64,000 bases of DNA, taken from contig PALV01000018.1 in the NCBI GenBank assembly GCA_002706685.1, positions 31,144 through 95,143 on the forward strand, given 5' to 3'. Under the pieces are notes generated by a model. That model was not told where the DNA came from, ran no database searches, and saw only the letters and a list, made by a program, of their open reading frames with translations. Shown piece after piece: positions 1 through 9,955 of this stretch (positions are counted from its first letter, which is position 1; each line of letters opens with the position of its first letter). Origin of the DNA: Gammaproteobacteria bacterium. Its GTDB lineage: Bacteria; Pseudomonadota; Gammaproteobacteria; Pseudomonadales; Pseudohongiellaceae. Position numbers and translations under genes: made by a program.

Positions 1-772
1 AATCGGCACCACCATGGGTCAGATCGACGATCGCCTCAACCACATTGTCGACTTCCTTGGGGTTGATGAAATCTGTCATGCCGAATTTTTTCGCCAGCTC
101 GACTTTGGCCGGATTGATGTCCACACCCACGATCTGCCGCGCCCCGACCATACGTGCCGCCTGAATGACATTCAGGCCGATACCGCCAAGACCAAATACA
201 ACCACTCGCGAACCCGGCTCCACTTTGGCGTCAAACACCACGGCCCCGACGCCGGTTGTCACACCGCAGCCGATATAACAGACCTTGTCCAGGGGCGCAT
301 CGCTGCGAATCTTCGCCAGGGCTATCTCGGGAAGCACGGTATAGTTGGAAAATGAAGAGCAGCCCATATAGTGCAGGATAGGTTTGCCATCCAGCGAAAA
401 ACGGCTGGTACCATCTGGCATCACCCCTTTTCCCTGCGTGCTGCGAATCGCCTGGCACAGATTCGTTTTGGGATGCAGACAGTACTCGCATTCACGGCAT
501 TCAGGTGTATACAGCGGGATGACTGTGTCACCCTTTTTTAAGGATTTAACGCCCGGTCCCACATCAACAACAATACCGGCACCTTCATGGCCCAGGATGG
601 CCGGAAATGCACCCTCTGGATCATCGCCAGACAGAGTGAAGGCATCCGTATGGCAGACACCTGTCGCCTTGAGCTCTACCAGCACCTCACCCGCCTTGGG
701 CCCCTCAAGATCAACTTCCATAATTTCGAGTGGTTTTCCGGCTGCGAATGCAACCGCTGCTTTGGTTTTCAT
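1..772 (-). CDS. frmA: S-(hydroxymethyl)glutathione dehydrogenase / class III alcohol dehydrogenase (3' end cut by window)
   Basis: Zinc- and NAD-dependent oxidation of S-hydroxymethylglutathione to S-formylglutathione, the first enzymatic step of glutathione-dependent formaldehyde detoxification in the cytoplasm. My minus-strand translation begins [17 protein letters not shown] and shows the catalytic zinc motif GVCHTD, the GHEGAG motif, the four-cysteine structural zinc loop (CRECEYC then a fourth Cys in KTNLC) and the Rossmann motif GLGGIGLNV. About 257 residues are present and the family is about 370, so the last third lies left of the window. The ATG at 772 has GGGAGA about 8 bases upstream. 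It lies 40 bp downstream of the S-formylglutathione hydrolase gene, on the same strand, which supports the assignment and an operon. Confidence 0.93.
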   Translation of the reverse strand, partial: MKTKAAVAFAAGKPLEIMEVDLEGPKAGEVLVELKATGVCHTDAFTLSGDDPEGAFPAILGHEGAGIVVDVGPGVKSLKKGDTVIPLYTPECRECEYCLHPKTNLCQAIRSTQGKGVMPDGTSRFSLDGKPILHYMGCSSFSNYTVLPEIALAKIRSDAPLDKVCYIGCGVTTGVGAVVFDAKVEPGSRVVVFGLGGIGLNVIQAARMVGARQIVGVDINPAKVELAKKFGMTDFINPKEVDNVVEAIVDLTHGGAD

Positions 773-812
773 GATTATTTTCTCCCGTCGAGTTCGTTAT
801 GCGATCGCGTGT

Positions 813-1661
813 TCAGCCAAGATAACGTGCGTGGAATCGCAGATGCTCTTCAATATAGCTGGCAATAAAGTAATAGCTGTGATCATAACCCGGCTGGTAC
901 CTCACCTGCACATCGGCGTAGCCATCAGTTGCCGCGATCAGATTGTCAGTCAGCAGCTGCTCTCGCAGAAAGTTGTCCTCAGTGCCCTGATCCACCAGCA
1001 AGGGCAGTTTCAGACCACGTTTTTTGATCAGCTCTACGCTGTCGTAGTCAAGCCAGCTGGCCTGCTCATTACCCAGGTAGGCAGAAAAAGCCTTATGCCC
1101 CCAAGGGCACTGCGAGGGATTGGCGATTGGCGCGAAGGCGGACACAGAACAGTAATTTTCGGGTTCCCGCACTGCCATGATGATGGCACCGTGTCCGCCC
1201 ATGGAATGACCACAGATTGAACGCCGGGCACTGATTGGAAAGTGACCCTCGACCACTGCCGGCAATTCCTTTGTGATGTAGTCATACATCTGGTAGTGAG
1301 TCTGCCAGGGAGACTCGGTGGCATTGACATAAAACCCGGCGCCCTTGCCAAGATCATAGCCCTCATCATCGGGGACATCGTCTCCTCTCGGGCTGGTATC
1401 GGGAATGACCAACGCAAGACCCAGCTCTGCTGCAACTCTCTGCGCACCGGCTTTGGTGCTGAAGTTTTCGTCATTGCAGGTCAGGCCTGACAGGAAATAG
1501 ACAGCCGGCACTGCTTTCTTTTCACTGGCAGCAGGTATAAACACTGAAAACTGCATTTTGCACTGCAGCGTCTCTGACCAGTGCGTCACTCTGATCTGCT
1601 GCCCGCCAAAAGCCTTTACCTGGCTGACCTGATCGATTCCCGTTTCGTTTTTGCTGGACAT
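813..1661 (-). CDS. fghA: S-formylglutathione hydrolase
   Basis: Hydrolyses S-formylglutathione to formate and glutathione, completing the pathway begun by the adjacent dehydrogenase. The 282-residue alpha/beta hydrolase (esterase D family, usual length about 280) has the nucleophile elbow GHSMGG with Ser153, an acid region LLVDQGTEDNF and the catalytic His in YDHSYY. The frame is open 31 codons further upstream, but the ATG at 1661 matches the family length and has AGGGGAG before it. It is transcribed first, followed 40 bp later by frmA. Confidence 0.93.
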   Translation of the reverse strand: MSSKNETGIDQVSQVKAFGGQQIRVTHWSETLQCKMQFSVFIPAASEKKAVPAVYFLSGLTCNDENFSTKAGAQRVAAELGLALVIPDTSPRGDDVPDDEGYDLGKGAGFYVNATESPWQTHYQMYDYITKELPAVVEGHFPISARRSICGHSMGGHGAIIMAVREPENYCSVSAFAPIANPSQCPWGHKAFSAYLGNEQASWLDYDSVELIKKRGLKLPLLVDQGTEDNFLREQLLTDNLIAATDGYADVQVRYQPGYDHSYYFIASYIEEHLRFHARYLG

Positions 1662-1851
1662 ACGGCGTGCGGCTCCCCTAAATTCATCTGACTGTATTAA
1701 ATATTCCCGTTTATCGCATCCTGACCAGGCTGTAATGCTGATAAGCTGCTGCAATACCCGAAGATAAACCAGGCCAAAGCCAGTCTCAACGTTACATTAC
1801 GCATTACTGCATAGATCAGGATCAACACAGACACCATAAAGGCAGGACCGC

Positions 1852-3186
1852 ATGAGCCAACAGGGCAGTTACAAACCGTCGACCGCAGTCGCTGTGGTCA
1901 TTGCCAATATGGTGGGTACCGGTGTTTTCACCAGTCTTGGTTACCAGATCATCGACATTAAATCGACTTTCGCGCTGCTGATGCTCTGGCTGGTCGGTGG
2001 CATTGCCGCGCTTTGTGGCGCGCTAACCTATGCCGAACTGGCAAGCCGGTTACCGCGCTCAGGTGGTGAGTACAACTTTCTCAGTCGCATTTATCACCCG
2101 GCGGTTGGCTTCGTATCTGGCTGGGTTTCGCTGACAGTCGGGTTTGCGGCCCCAACAGCACTGGCCGCCATGACATTCGCGGCCTACCTTGATTCGGCGC
2201 TGACGGCAGTGGAGCTGAACCGCATGCTGATTGCGGTGCTGCTGGTGATCATTGTAACCGTCACACATGGACGAAATCATCGCGCCAGTGGCGGCCTGCA
2301 AAACTGGTTCACGCTGATCAAGGTCGGACTGATACTGGGGTTTGTGACGTTGGTGACCCTGAGCGTCGACACTCCCCAGCCCTTAAGCCTGCTGCCCTCA
2401 GACAGCGACCTCGGCGTACTGACCAGCAGCGCGTTCGCCGTATCGCTGATCTACGTGAACTACGCCTATACTGGCTGGAATGCCGCTACCTACATCACCA
2501 GCGAAGTGGATGATCCGGCGCGTTCGGTGCCCAGAGTACTGATCCTGGGCACCGCCGTCGTCATCCTGTTATACCTGGCACTGAACGCAACATTTCTGTA
2601 TGCCGTCCCCATGGAGCTTTTGGAGGGACGTCTGGAGATCGGGGTCATCGTAGCCCAGAACACCTTCGGACAGACTGGCGCGCTGATCATGGGTGCAGTG
2701 CTGTCTTTGCTGCTGATCTCCACTGTCAGCGCCATGTTGATGGCAGGCCCAAGAGTCCTGCAGGTCATGGGCGAGGACTTTCGGCTGTTCCGCTGGTTAT
2801 CAGTGCGTCATGCTGACGGCGTGCCGCGCATCGCAATCTACTCCCAGGGTATTCTGACAGCGCTGTTTATACTGACCTCAACCTTTGAGTCGATTCTGGT
2901 GTTCTCCGGATTCATACTCGGATTGAGTTCGCTGGCGACGGTGCTGGGTGTATTTGTGCTGCGCTATCGTCACGGCATAGATCGCCAGCCGGGAGAACAG
3001 ACCTACAGGACATGGCTCTACCCCTACCCTCCACTGATCTACAGCGGTATTGTCATCTGGACGCTGACATTCATAACCATCAATCGCCCTCAGGAGGCCG
3101 GGATTGCGCTCGCCGTGATCATTGGCGGTTGCCTGTGCTACTGGCTCACAGAGCGCGCTTCGCGACCGGGAGCGAATCTCAACTAA
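1852..3186 (+). CDS. APC-superfamily amino acid permease
   Basis: Inner-membrane secondary transporter of 444 residues, the usual size for the amino acid-polyamine-organocation family, with about 12 hydrophobic segments. The N-terminal stretch VVIANMVGTGVF is the helix 1 substrate-binding signature (glycine-rich unwound segment) of the family. The ATG is preceded by GGCAGGA. The substrate cannot be read from the sequence. It lies 30 bp upstream of a penicillin-acylase-family lipoprotein gene on the same strand, so the pair may release and import an acylated amino acid or similar compound; that link is inference from position. Confidence 0.85.
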   Translation: MSQQGSYKPSTAVAVVIANMVGTGVFTSLGYQIIDIKSTFALLMLWLVGGIAALCGALTYAELASRLPRSGGEYNFLSRIYHPAVGFVSGWVSLTVGFAAPTALAAMTFAAYLDSALTAVELNRMLIAVLLVIIVTVTHGRNHRASGGLQNWFTLIKVGLILGFVTLVTLSVDTPQPLSLLPSDSDLGVLTSSAFAVSLIYVNYAYTGWNAATYITSEVDDPARSVPRVLILGTAVVILLYLALNATFLYAVPMELLEGRLEIGVIVAQNTFGQTGALIMGAVLSLLLISTVSAMLMAGPRVLQVMGEDFRLFRWLSVRHADGVPRIAIYSQGILTALFILTSTFESILVFSGFILGLSSLATVLGVFVLRYRHGIDRQPGEQTYRTWLYPYPPLIYSGIVIWTLTFITINRPQEAGIALAVIIGGCLCYWLTERASRPGANLN

Positions 3187-3216
3187 CTGTCAATCCACTA
3201 ACCAGTCGGAGTAATC

Positions 3217-5490
3217 ATGCTAAAAATAAAGACTCTTCTGATACCGGTAGCTCTGACGCTGTTTGCGCTGCTGTCTGCCTGCTCCCAGGATAATGCCCCG
3301 CCGCCCCAGGCATCGTCGACAGACATGACTTCGGAGATGCAGCGGCTGCAGGCCCGGGCCGAGCGCGTTGAAATCATTCGCGATGACTTTGGTGTTGCTC
3401 ACATCTACGGGGAAACCGATGCCGATGTGGTGTTTGGTTTTCTGTATGCCCAGGCCGAAGATGATTTCCCCCGGATTGAACGCAACTATACCTGGGCCAT
3501 CGGCCGGCTGGCGGAGGTGGAAGGAGAGTCAGCGCTTTACAGCGACCTGCGCGCACAACTCTATATGAGCGAAGCCGAGGCACGGACCGCTTACGCGGAA
3601 GCGCCAGAGTGGTTGCAGGAACTTAGTGAGGCGTTTGCTGATGGTCTGAACTATTATCTGGCCAGCAATCCAGAGGTTGAACCTCTGTTACTGACCCGCT
3701 TTGAGCCATGGATGCCTTTCTATTTCTTCGAAGGCTCGATCGGTGGCGACATAGAGCAGATCCCGCTGGCAGGTATTGAGGCATTCTACTCATCGGCTGA
3801 GGAGCGCGTCAGCCAGCTGCCGACGACCACAGCACAGCTCGGCGATGATATGCGCGAGCTGTCACCAGTGCCCGCCGTCCCGCTGGCGCGCAGCATCTTT
3901 CAGGAGCCAGCCGGTTCCAATGGTATTGCTGTTACCGGCGATAAAAGTGCCAGTGGCAACGCGCTGCTGCTGATCAACCCGCACACCAGTTTTTTCTTCC
4001 GGGGTGAATACCACCTGGTCAGTGAAGAGGGTCTGAATGCCTACGGGGCCTCGACCTGGGGACAGTTCTTTATCTATCAGGGGTTTAATGAAACCACCGG
4101 CTGGATGCATACCAGCACCAGTGCCGACTTTATGGACGAGTTTGTCCATCAGGTCGTCAATGACAATGGCCAGTTAATGTATCGCTACGGCGACGAACTG
4201 CGACCTCTGGAGGTATCAGAAGTAACGCTGCGTTATCGCAGTGGCGAGCAGATGGCAGAGCGTACTTTCCCGGTGTACCGCACCCATCAGGGACCCATCA
4301 CTCACCTGCACGACAACCAGTGGACCAGTACCCGTATCAACTGGAATCCAGTCGAGGCGCTGCGTCAGTCCTATCTGCGCATGAAAACAGATGATCTGGG
4401 AGAGTTCCTGGACATGATGGACATACGCACCAACTCCTCCAACAACACCGTGTTTGCCGACGCGGATGGCAACATCGCCTACTTCCATGGCAATTTCATG
4501 CCACGCCGTGATCCGCAGTTCGACTATGGTCAGCCGGTCGACGGCAGCAATCCGGCGACAGACTGGCAGGGCATGCATGAGGTAGACGAAACCGTAACGG
4601 TCATAAACCCTGACAGCGACTGGATTCAGAACACCAACTCCACACCATTTACTGCAGCCGGTCCGGACAGCCCCGTTCGTGAAAACTACCCAGCCTATAT
4701 GGCACCGGATGCCGAAAATTTTCGAGGGGTACATGCTGCCGCGCTGTTGTCGCAGACACCGCCCCTGACACTGGAGTCATTAATTGATCTTGCCTACGAC
4801 CCCACCATCATCGGCTTTAGCCTGCTGATTGATGGTCTGGTCTCGGCCTGGGACGATCAATCAGAGGAATGGCCCGCGCTGGCGCCCGCCATAGAAACAC
4901 TTCGCGGCTGGGATCTGAATGTCAGCACCGGATCCGTTGCGATGACACTGGCGCACTTCTACGGCATGAATGCCGCGCAGGCTATCGATACGCCCGCCGG
5001 CCTGAGCCAGATGGAACAGATCAACTGGCTGGGGACCGGCAGTGAAGCTGAAGAACGTCTGCAGGTTTTCGCCGATACTCTGACACAACTGGAAAACAGT
5101 TTTGGCGACTGGCAGACGCCCTGGGGCGAGGTCAATCGTTACCAGCGCATCAGCGGTGCCATTGATCATCCCTACAGTGACGACGCTCCCAGCCTGCCAG
5201 TAGGTATGGCCTCATCGCGCTGGGGAGCACTGGCGTCATTTGGAGCCCGGGCGTTTCCCGGCACTGAACGCATTTACGGTACGGCCGGCAACAGCTTCAT
5301 CGCCGTTGTTGAGTTTGGCGACCGGGTGCGCGCCAAATCCCTGTTGGCGGGCGGACAAAGCAATGACCCGAACTCCCCGCACTTCGACGATCAGGCACAG
5401 CGCTACGTAGACCGAGAGTTCAAGGATGTTGCTTTCTACCGTGAAGATGTGGAGCAACGCGCCCAGCGTAGCTACTCACCGGGCGAGTAA
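3217..5490 (+). CDS. Penicillin acylase-family (Ntn hydrolase) lipoprotein
   Basis: 757-residue N-terminal-nucleophile hydrolase of the penicillin amidase S45 family, which cleaves amides such as penicillins, N-acyl-homoserine lactones or other N-acyl compounds after self-cleavage into two chains. A signal peptide ends in the lipobox LSAC with Cys22, so it should be a membrane-anchored periplasmic lipoprotein. The expected self-processing site is GSN at Ser234-Asn235; this Ser would become the N-terminal nucleophile of the beta chain. A later NSSNNTVFADADGNIAYFHG stretch is the typical S45 beta-chain strand pair. Substrate unknown. The start ATG has GGAG 7 bases upstream. Probably cotranscribed with the permease upstream. 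Confidence 0.88.
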   Translation: MLKIKTLLIPVALTLFALLSACSQDNAPPPQASSTDMTSEMQRLQARAERVEIIRDDFGVAHIYGETDADVVFGFLYAQAEDDFPRIERNYTWAIGRLAEVEGESALYSDLRAQLYMSEAEARTAYAEAPEWLQELSEAFADGLNYYLASNPEVEPLLLTRFEPWMPFYFFEGSIGGDIEQIPLAGIEAFYSSAEERVSQLPTTTAQLGDDMRELSPVPAVPLARSIFQEPAGSNGIAVTGDKSASGNALLLINPHTSFFFRGEYHLVSEEGLNAYGASTWGQFFIYQGFNETTGWMHTSTSADFMDEFVHQVVNDNGQLMYRYGDELRPLEVSEVTLRYRSGEQMAERTFPVYRTHQGPITHLHDNQWTSTRINWNPVEALRQSYLRMKTDDLGEFLDMMDIRTNSSNNTVFADADGNIAYFHGNFMPRRDPQFDYGQPVDGSNPATDWQGMHEVDETVTVINPDSDWIQNTNSTPFTAAGPDSPVRENYPAYMAPDAENFRGVHAAALLSQTPPLTLESLIDLAYDPTIIGFSLLIDGLVSAWDDQSEEWPALAPAIETLRGWDLNVSTGSVAMTLAHFYGMNAAQAIDTPAGLSQMEQINWLGTGSEAEERLQVFADTLTQLENSFGDWQTPWGEVNRYQRISGAIDHPYSDDAPSLPVGMASSRWGALASFGARAFPGTERIYGTAGNSFIAVVEFGDRVRAKSLLAGGQSNDPNSPHFDDQAQRYVDREFKDVAFYREDVEQRAQRSYSPGE

Positions 5491-5547
5491 TACATCACAT
5501 TGGCTGCTTGACTTGATTGATGCAAAAGTCTGCCAGCAACCCGGCGG

Positions 5548-7251
5548 TCATACCGCCTGGGTTGCCTGGCCTGCCACAATATACCAGCCAACAAACATCG
5601 TGTTGATCAGAGCGCCGGGGACGTAGCTGCCAGTGTGCCGCCAGGCACAGGTAGAGATGGTCGATATGATGACCAGCAATGGCACAAACTGGATCATGAC
5701 GATGGTATTTAATGGTTCAGCCGGCGTAAGCAGCAGTCCACGCGTAAACAGGCTGATGTACTGAGCCAACAGAAAAATCGCAAAACCGCCTGCCAGCACC
5801 ATGGCATTGCTCAGGTACTGCTGGCGAACCGTATCACTGGAGACCGAAAGACCGCCGTGCAGGGCCCTGCCGAGCAGCAGGAAGAACACCAGCAGCGGCG
5901 GCAGGTAAATCAGCATGTTCTGGAACTGATCCAGACTCAACAGCTTAAGCCCGACAAACCAGAACCGGAAATCGATCAGGAAGAAATAGTCCGCGAGCAG
6001 TAGCGCCAAATATCCCACTCCCACGACCGCCAATGCAAATCTTGCCGCAGCAAACCAGGACACTGATTTAAAGCTGACCGCTTCCGCTTTGATCACCAGC
6101 CCAAGGGCGGTCGCCAGCAGCCCATTGAGTACAGCCCAGATAATGATCTGGTTGGTGATACTCTGGGGAAACCAGGAAGATGCTGGCAGCATTGAGGCAG
6201 CCATTGAGAATACCGGGTAGAACACAGCAACCGGGATAAACATGCTAAGGGCTGCCAATAACCACCACTTCCCATTGCGCTGGGTCCAGGCCATATTGAT
6301 GGGGGCACCACTCAAACCCGCAAAAGCCGGGAATTGGATGAACTGCTTGATCGCCCCGCACAGCAGCACCACAAAACCAACAAATGCCAGTAAAGTGCCT
6401 ATTTCCTTAAAGAACCAGATCTGTCCGGTCACACCCGCAGTCTGGGCGCCCGACAAGGTCAGCGCAAACCAGTCCACCGTATGCCCAATGGAAGCATGTG
6501 ACAGATGATTGCCAGGATGCGTGACTGGCGGATTGTGCAGGACCCGCGCGGTGCCTGCCGGTACGCTTCCGTAAACGCGCCCCTCCTGGATGGTGTCTTC
6601 CACGCCAAACATGGCCTGCAGTTTCTCACTGGCGGCCACATCACTGCCGCGCGGCACCTCCCACATCAGCGGCGCAAACTCATCATACTGGGCAAAGACG
6701 ACGGACACATTGCGCGGCCAGTCTGGAGTACCCGGCAAAGCACGTCCGCTGCCAGTACTGGAGCCCTGCAAGACCATGGAGCGGTAGGCATCCGGCATGG
6801 CAGCAGCCGCGGCAAGCACTGTCCAGCCACCCATTGAGTGGCCTTCCAGGCCGATATTATCCGGATCAACAATATCCAGTGAACGCAGATAACGCAGAGC
6901 GGCCGGCCCGCCAAAACCATTGGAGAATGCCGGTGCATCCGAGTATCCGTGGCCACTCTGATCCAGAGCCAGTACGACATAGCCACGGCGCGCCAGCTCA
7001 ATGGCGAAACCGGACTGCACTTCACGCGAGTTGATATAACCATGAACAGCCAGAACACCAGGTGCCGGACTTTCTGCTGAAGCGTTAGCCGGGATATACA
7101 ACAGGGCACTAAGTGTCTGGCCATTGTCTCCGGTGAACCTGATATCCTCGATACGTGTCCCACCGGATGTCTGCACCCAATGGGCCAAGAGTGATCCGAC
7201 CAATACCAGAACACACCCTGCGATCAGCGTGCGAGCTGCTGACTGTTTCAT
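5548..7251 (-). CDS. Alpha/beta hydrolase fused to a polytopic membrane domain
   Basis: 567-residue protein with an N-terminal hydrophobic anchor, an alpha/beta hydrolase domain over about residues 35-270 (oxyanion region GVLAVHGYINSRE, nucleophile elbow GHSMGGWT) and about seven or eight transmembrane helices from about 285 to the C-terminus. By the anchor the hydrolase should face the periplasm. The substrate is not recognisable. Its start codon overlaps the stop of the upstream diguanylate cyclase gene by four bases (ATGA), so the two are translationally coupled. The hydrolase-plus-membrane architecture is known in uncharacterised proteins; no function is proposed. Confidence 0.8.
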   Translation of the reverse strand: MKQSAARTLIAGCVLVLVGSLLAHWVQTSGGTRIEDIRFTGDNGQTLSALLYIPANASAESPAPGVLAVHGYINSREVQSGFAIELARRGYVVLALDQSGHGYSDAPAFSNGFGGPAALRYLRSLDIVDPDNIGLEGHSMGGWTVLAAAAAMPDAYRSMVLQGSSTGSGRALPGTPDWPRNVSVVFAQYDEFAPLMWEVPRGSDVAASEKLQAMFGVEDTIQEGRVYGSVPAGTARVLHNPPVTHPGNHLSHASIGHTVDWFALTLSGAQTAGVTGQIWFFKEIGTLLAFVGFVVLLCGAIKQFIQFPAFAGLSGAPINMAWTQRNGKWWLLAALSMFIPVAVFYPVFSMAASMLPASSWFPQSITNQIIIWAVLNGLLATALGLVIKAEAVSFKSVSWFAAARFALAVVGVGYLALLLADYFFLIDFRFWFVGLKLLSLDQFQNMLIYLPPLLVFFLLLGRALHGGLSVSSDTVRQQYLSNAMVLAGGFAIFLLAQYISLFTRGLLLTPAEPLNTIVMIQFVPLLVIISTISTCAWRHTGSYVPGALINTMFVGWYIVAGQATQAV

Positions 7252-8438
7252 CTTTGACTCTCCGTTTTCAAGTGGCTAAGGCTTGTCTGGGGTTTTGCTT
7301 TCTGACGGGCCTTGTCGCTGTACATACGCGAATCGGCTGCCCCCAGCAACGCATCCGCACTCGTACCATCGACAGGACAGACTGCTGCCCCGATACTGAC
7401 AACCACGTAGAACGTGCCACCCGGCACACGCAGCTCACTATTCAGCTTTTCTCGCAGTCGCTCGATTAACTGGTCCAGCGACTCGCGCGATTCCAGCTGC
7501 CTGGCAATGACCAGAAACTCGTCACCGCCGTAGCGGCCTGCAAAGTCAGACGTCCGCACGGCATCGCGGAGCCTGCCAGTAAACTCCACCAGCAGTGAGT
7601 CGCCAGAACTGTGACCATAGCGGTCATTAACCATTTTGAAATCATTGACGTCTATCAGAATGGCGGCGAACTGTTCGCCACTGCGGTGCACTTCCAGCAG
7701 CGTCTGATTGAGTTTTTCGTCAATGCACCGCCGGTTTGGCAAACCTGTCAGCGCATCCTCACGTGCCAGTTGCATGACCTGCTGACGGGAGCGGAAGTAG
7801 CACGCAATACTCAGACCGAATATCCACGCCACATGGAAATTGGCACCTGCAAAGACATACCACTGCGTGGCAGTAGACTCAGGCCCCGTCATCACACTTT
7901 CATTACCCGTCACAGCCAGCATTAATCGCCAGCCAATCGTGATGCTCATGCACACACCCGCAAAGGCTGCCATTGAGTTGGCGGCCATTTCCTGACGGTC
8001 GCTGGTATGCCAAATAAATGCGATCGCTGATATCAATTGAAATGCCAGCGTGAAGCCGTCATGAAACATATAGCGCAAACCCGGATCGAGCCTGAAAAAC
8101 CAGGAGCCGGCAACAAAAATGGGGATCAATAACATCAGGTAGCGCCAGCGCCCGGGCGAGCCCAGGTTGCGGAAACGCAGCGTACCTTCCATAACCAGCA
8201 GATTGGCAGTCAGACTGGCAGTATTGCTGGTGAAGGGCCCCCAGCCATCCGACCAGCCGAGCAGGGCATTGAGCAATGTGAAGATGGCAGATGTGGTGTT
8301 GAGCAAGGTACCCAGCATCCAGAACACGACGCCCGGCATCTCACGATTGATTCGCCAGATCAGGAACATGACAAAAAACGAGGTAATTCCCAGCGCCAAA
8401 AACATCAGCGCCAGTGTCGTAACATCCAGCTGAATCAT
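7248..8438 (-). CDS. Membrane diguanylate cyclase (GGDEF)
   Basis: Makes cyclic di-GMP from two GTP at the inner membrane. The first 215 or so residues of 396 form about six transmembrane helices with no recognised sensor signature, followed by a GGDEF domain beginning DALTGLPNRR. The active-site motif GGDEF is intact at about residues 304-308, and the product-inhibition I-site RTSD lies five residues before it, so both catalysis and feedback control look functional. The frame continues from other start codons upstream; the ATG at 8438 is used here. The last four bases overlap the start of the membrane hydrolase gene. Confidence 0.9.
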   Translation of the reverse strand: MIQLDVTTLALMFLALGITSFFVMFLIWRINREMPGVVFWMLGTLLNTTSAIFTLLNALLGWSDGWGPFTSNTASLTANLLVMEGTLRFRNLGSPGRWRYLMLLIPIFVAGSWFFRLDPGLRYMFHDGFTLAFQLISAIAFIWHTSDRQEMAANSMAAFAGVCMSITIGWRLMLAVTGNESVMTGPESTATQWYVFAGANFHVAWIFGLSIACYFRSRQQVMQLAREDALTGLPNRRCIDEKLNQTLLEVHRSGEQFAAILIDVNDFKMVNDRYGHSSGDSLLVEFTGRLRDAVRTSDFAGRYGGDEFLVIARQLESRESLDQLIERLREKLNSELRVPGGTFYVVVSIGAAVCPVDGTSADALLGAADSRMYSDKARQKAKPQTSLSHLKTESQR

Positions 8439-8674
8439 AGGAAGATATCAATCTCCGCAAGGCAGTTGCCCGAACCCCGTATGCAGGCACTGTCAATATT
8501 ATTTTGTTCAGGCTGTAATTCCATGAGCAACAACTGATCAACAGCCTGATTATTCATCGATGTTAGCAGAATTGCACCGCAGCAGACAGCTAACGATACT
8601 ATTGATTGCATTTATATTCAGAGACCTGTTCGCCAGCTGCGCGTTGTGGTTTTTCGGACAATATCAGTCACTTA

Positions 8675-9955
8675 TTATTTTCCTAGTATTCCGGCGGCTG
8701 CCCGACCAGCACGCATCCCACTGGCCATGCTGGCGGTCAGCAAGTAACCACCCGTCGGCGCATCCCAGTCGAGCATTTCACCGGCACAGAAAAGGCCGGG
8801 ATGCTCAATCAGCATCAGGTCCTGTGTCAGTGCTGTGCCATGTACCCCGCCTGCTGTGCTGATCGCCTCATCAAGCGGGCGCATGCGCTTGACCGGCAGA
8901 CTCAGATGTTTGGCTGCCACTGCCATGGCGACAACGTCCTGTTCTGCACCATCCCTTACGAGTTCGCGCAACAGCGCGTATTTAACGCCATCCAGGCCCA
9001 GGCGTTTACGCAAGTAGTTGCTACGGGACATTTTGCCCTGCGGCTTATTCAACTTCTGGCGGACCTGCTCCTCTGTCAGATCAGGCAACAGATCCAGCGT
9101 CAGAGTGACAGCTCCCGATTTGGCCAGAGTCTCCCTGATCAATGCAGACAGGGCATAAATCAACCCGCCTTCCAGTCCATGCGCTGTCACCACGGCTTCG
9201 CCTCGCCTGCAGCTCAGTTCAGTCCCGACCACGCCGAGTGTCACAGTTTTCAGAGGCATTCCAGCGAAGTGCTCACTGAACCACGGCGACCAGGGGGTTT
9301 CCACGCCGCCGTTGCTTGGCATGAAATCGGTTACGGGTATATCGTGGGCTGACAAGACATCGCGCCAGCGACCGTCAGAACCGAGTCGTGACCAGCTGGC
9401 GCCACCCAGGGCCAGCACGCAGACGCGGGCAGTAATCTGCACCTGCCCAGTCGGTGTTGTGAATTCGTGAACCATGCCGTCGGCGGTCTGCGTCCATCCG
9501 CACCAGCGGTGCCGGGTACGAATCTGCAGTCCGGCACGCGCCAGTTGTCCCAACCAGGCTCTCAGCAATGGCGAAGCCTTCATCTGGACAGGAAATATGC
9601 GTCCTGAGCTGCCCACGAATGTGTCAATTCCCAGCGCTTGTGCCCACGCCGTCATGGCCTGCGCATCAAAGTCCTCCAGCCATGGTGTGACATCAGCCGA
9701 ACCAGCAAAACGCGAGACGAACTCTGCTTTGAGTTCTGCATGGGTGAGGTTCAGACCGCCAACGCCAGCCCGAAGCAGTTTGCGTCCCACCGCCGGCATG
9801 GCGTCGCACAGCACAACTGAGTAACCAGCTTCGATTAGCTGCTGGGCAGCCATCAGACCTGCAGGACCACCACCGACGACCAGAGCATCGGGCTTACTCT
9901 CAGGCACGACTCTGTTTTCAGACACGCGCTGCGGCCCAGCGATCGGTGTAGTCAA
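8675..9955 (-). CDS. NAD(P)/FAD-dependent oxidoreductase, HI0933-like / TIGR03862 flavoprotein
   Basis: 426-residue flavoprotein of the HI0933/BaiN-like superfamily. The FAD-binding dinucleotide fold VVGGGPAGLMAA is at residues 26-37 and the family motif GRKLLRAGVGGLNLTH follows; the C-terminal CAGEMLDWDAPTGGYLLTAS is the second FAD contact. The reaction is not established for this branch, so no specific role is claimed. The 5' end overlaps the 3' end of the proline iminopeptidase gene by 38 bases on the same strand; a downstream GTG start (in VSENRV) would nearly remove the overlap, so the exact start is uncertain. Confidence 0.85.
   Translation of the reverse strand: MTTPIAGPQRVSENRVVPESKPDALVVGGGPAGLMAAQQLIEAGYSVVLCDAMPAVGRKLLRAGVGGLNLTHAELKAEFVSRFAGSADVTPWLEDFDAQAMTAWAQALGIDTFVGSSGRIFPVQMKASPLLRAWLGQLARAGLQIRTRHRWCGWTQTADGMVHEFTTPTGQVQITARVCVLALGGASWSRLGSDGRWRDVLSAHDIPVTDFMPSNGGVETPWSPWFSEHFAGMPLKTVTLGVVGTELSCRRGEAVVTAHGLEGGLIYALSALIRETLAKSGAVTLTLDLLPDLTEEQVRQKLNKPQGKMSRSNYLRKRLGLDGVKYALLRELVRDGAEQDVVAMAVAAKHLSLPVKRMRPLDEAISTAGGVHGTALTQDLMLIEHPGLFCAGEMLDWDAPTGGYLLTASMASGMRAGRAAAGILGK

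Noticed and set aside
4216..4734. Long minus-strand frame opposite the acylase gene
   Set aside because: The plus strand encodes a complete Ntn hydrolase there; the opposite frame has no domain and no ribosome site.
8801..9352. Plus-strand frame of 183 codons opposite the flavoprotein
   Set aside because: It is the antisense of conserved flavoprotein motifs and has no recognisable product.
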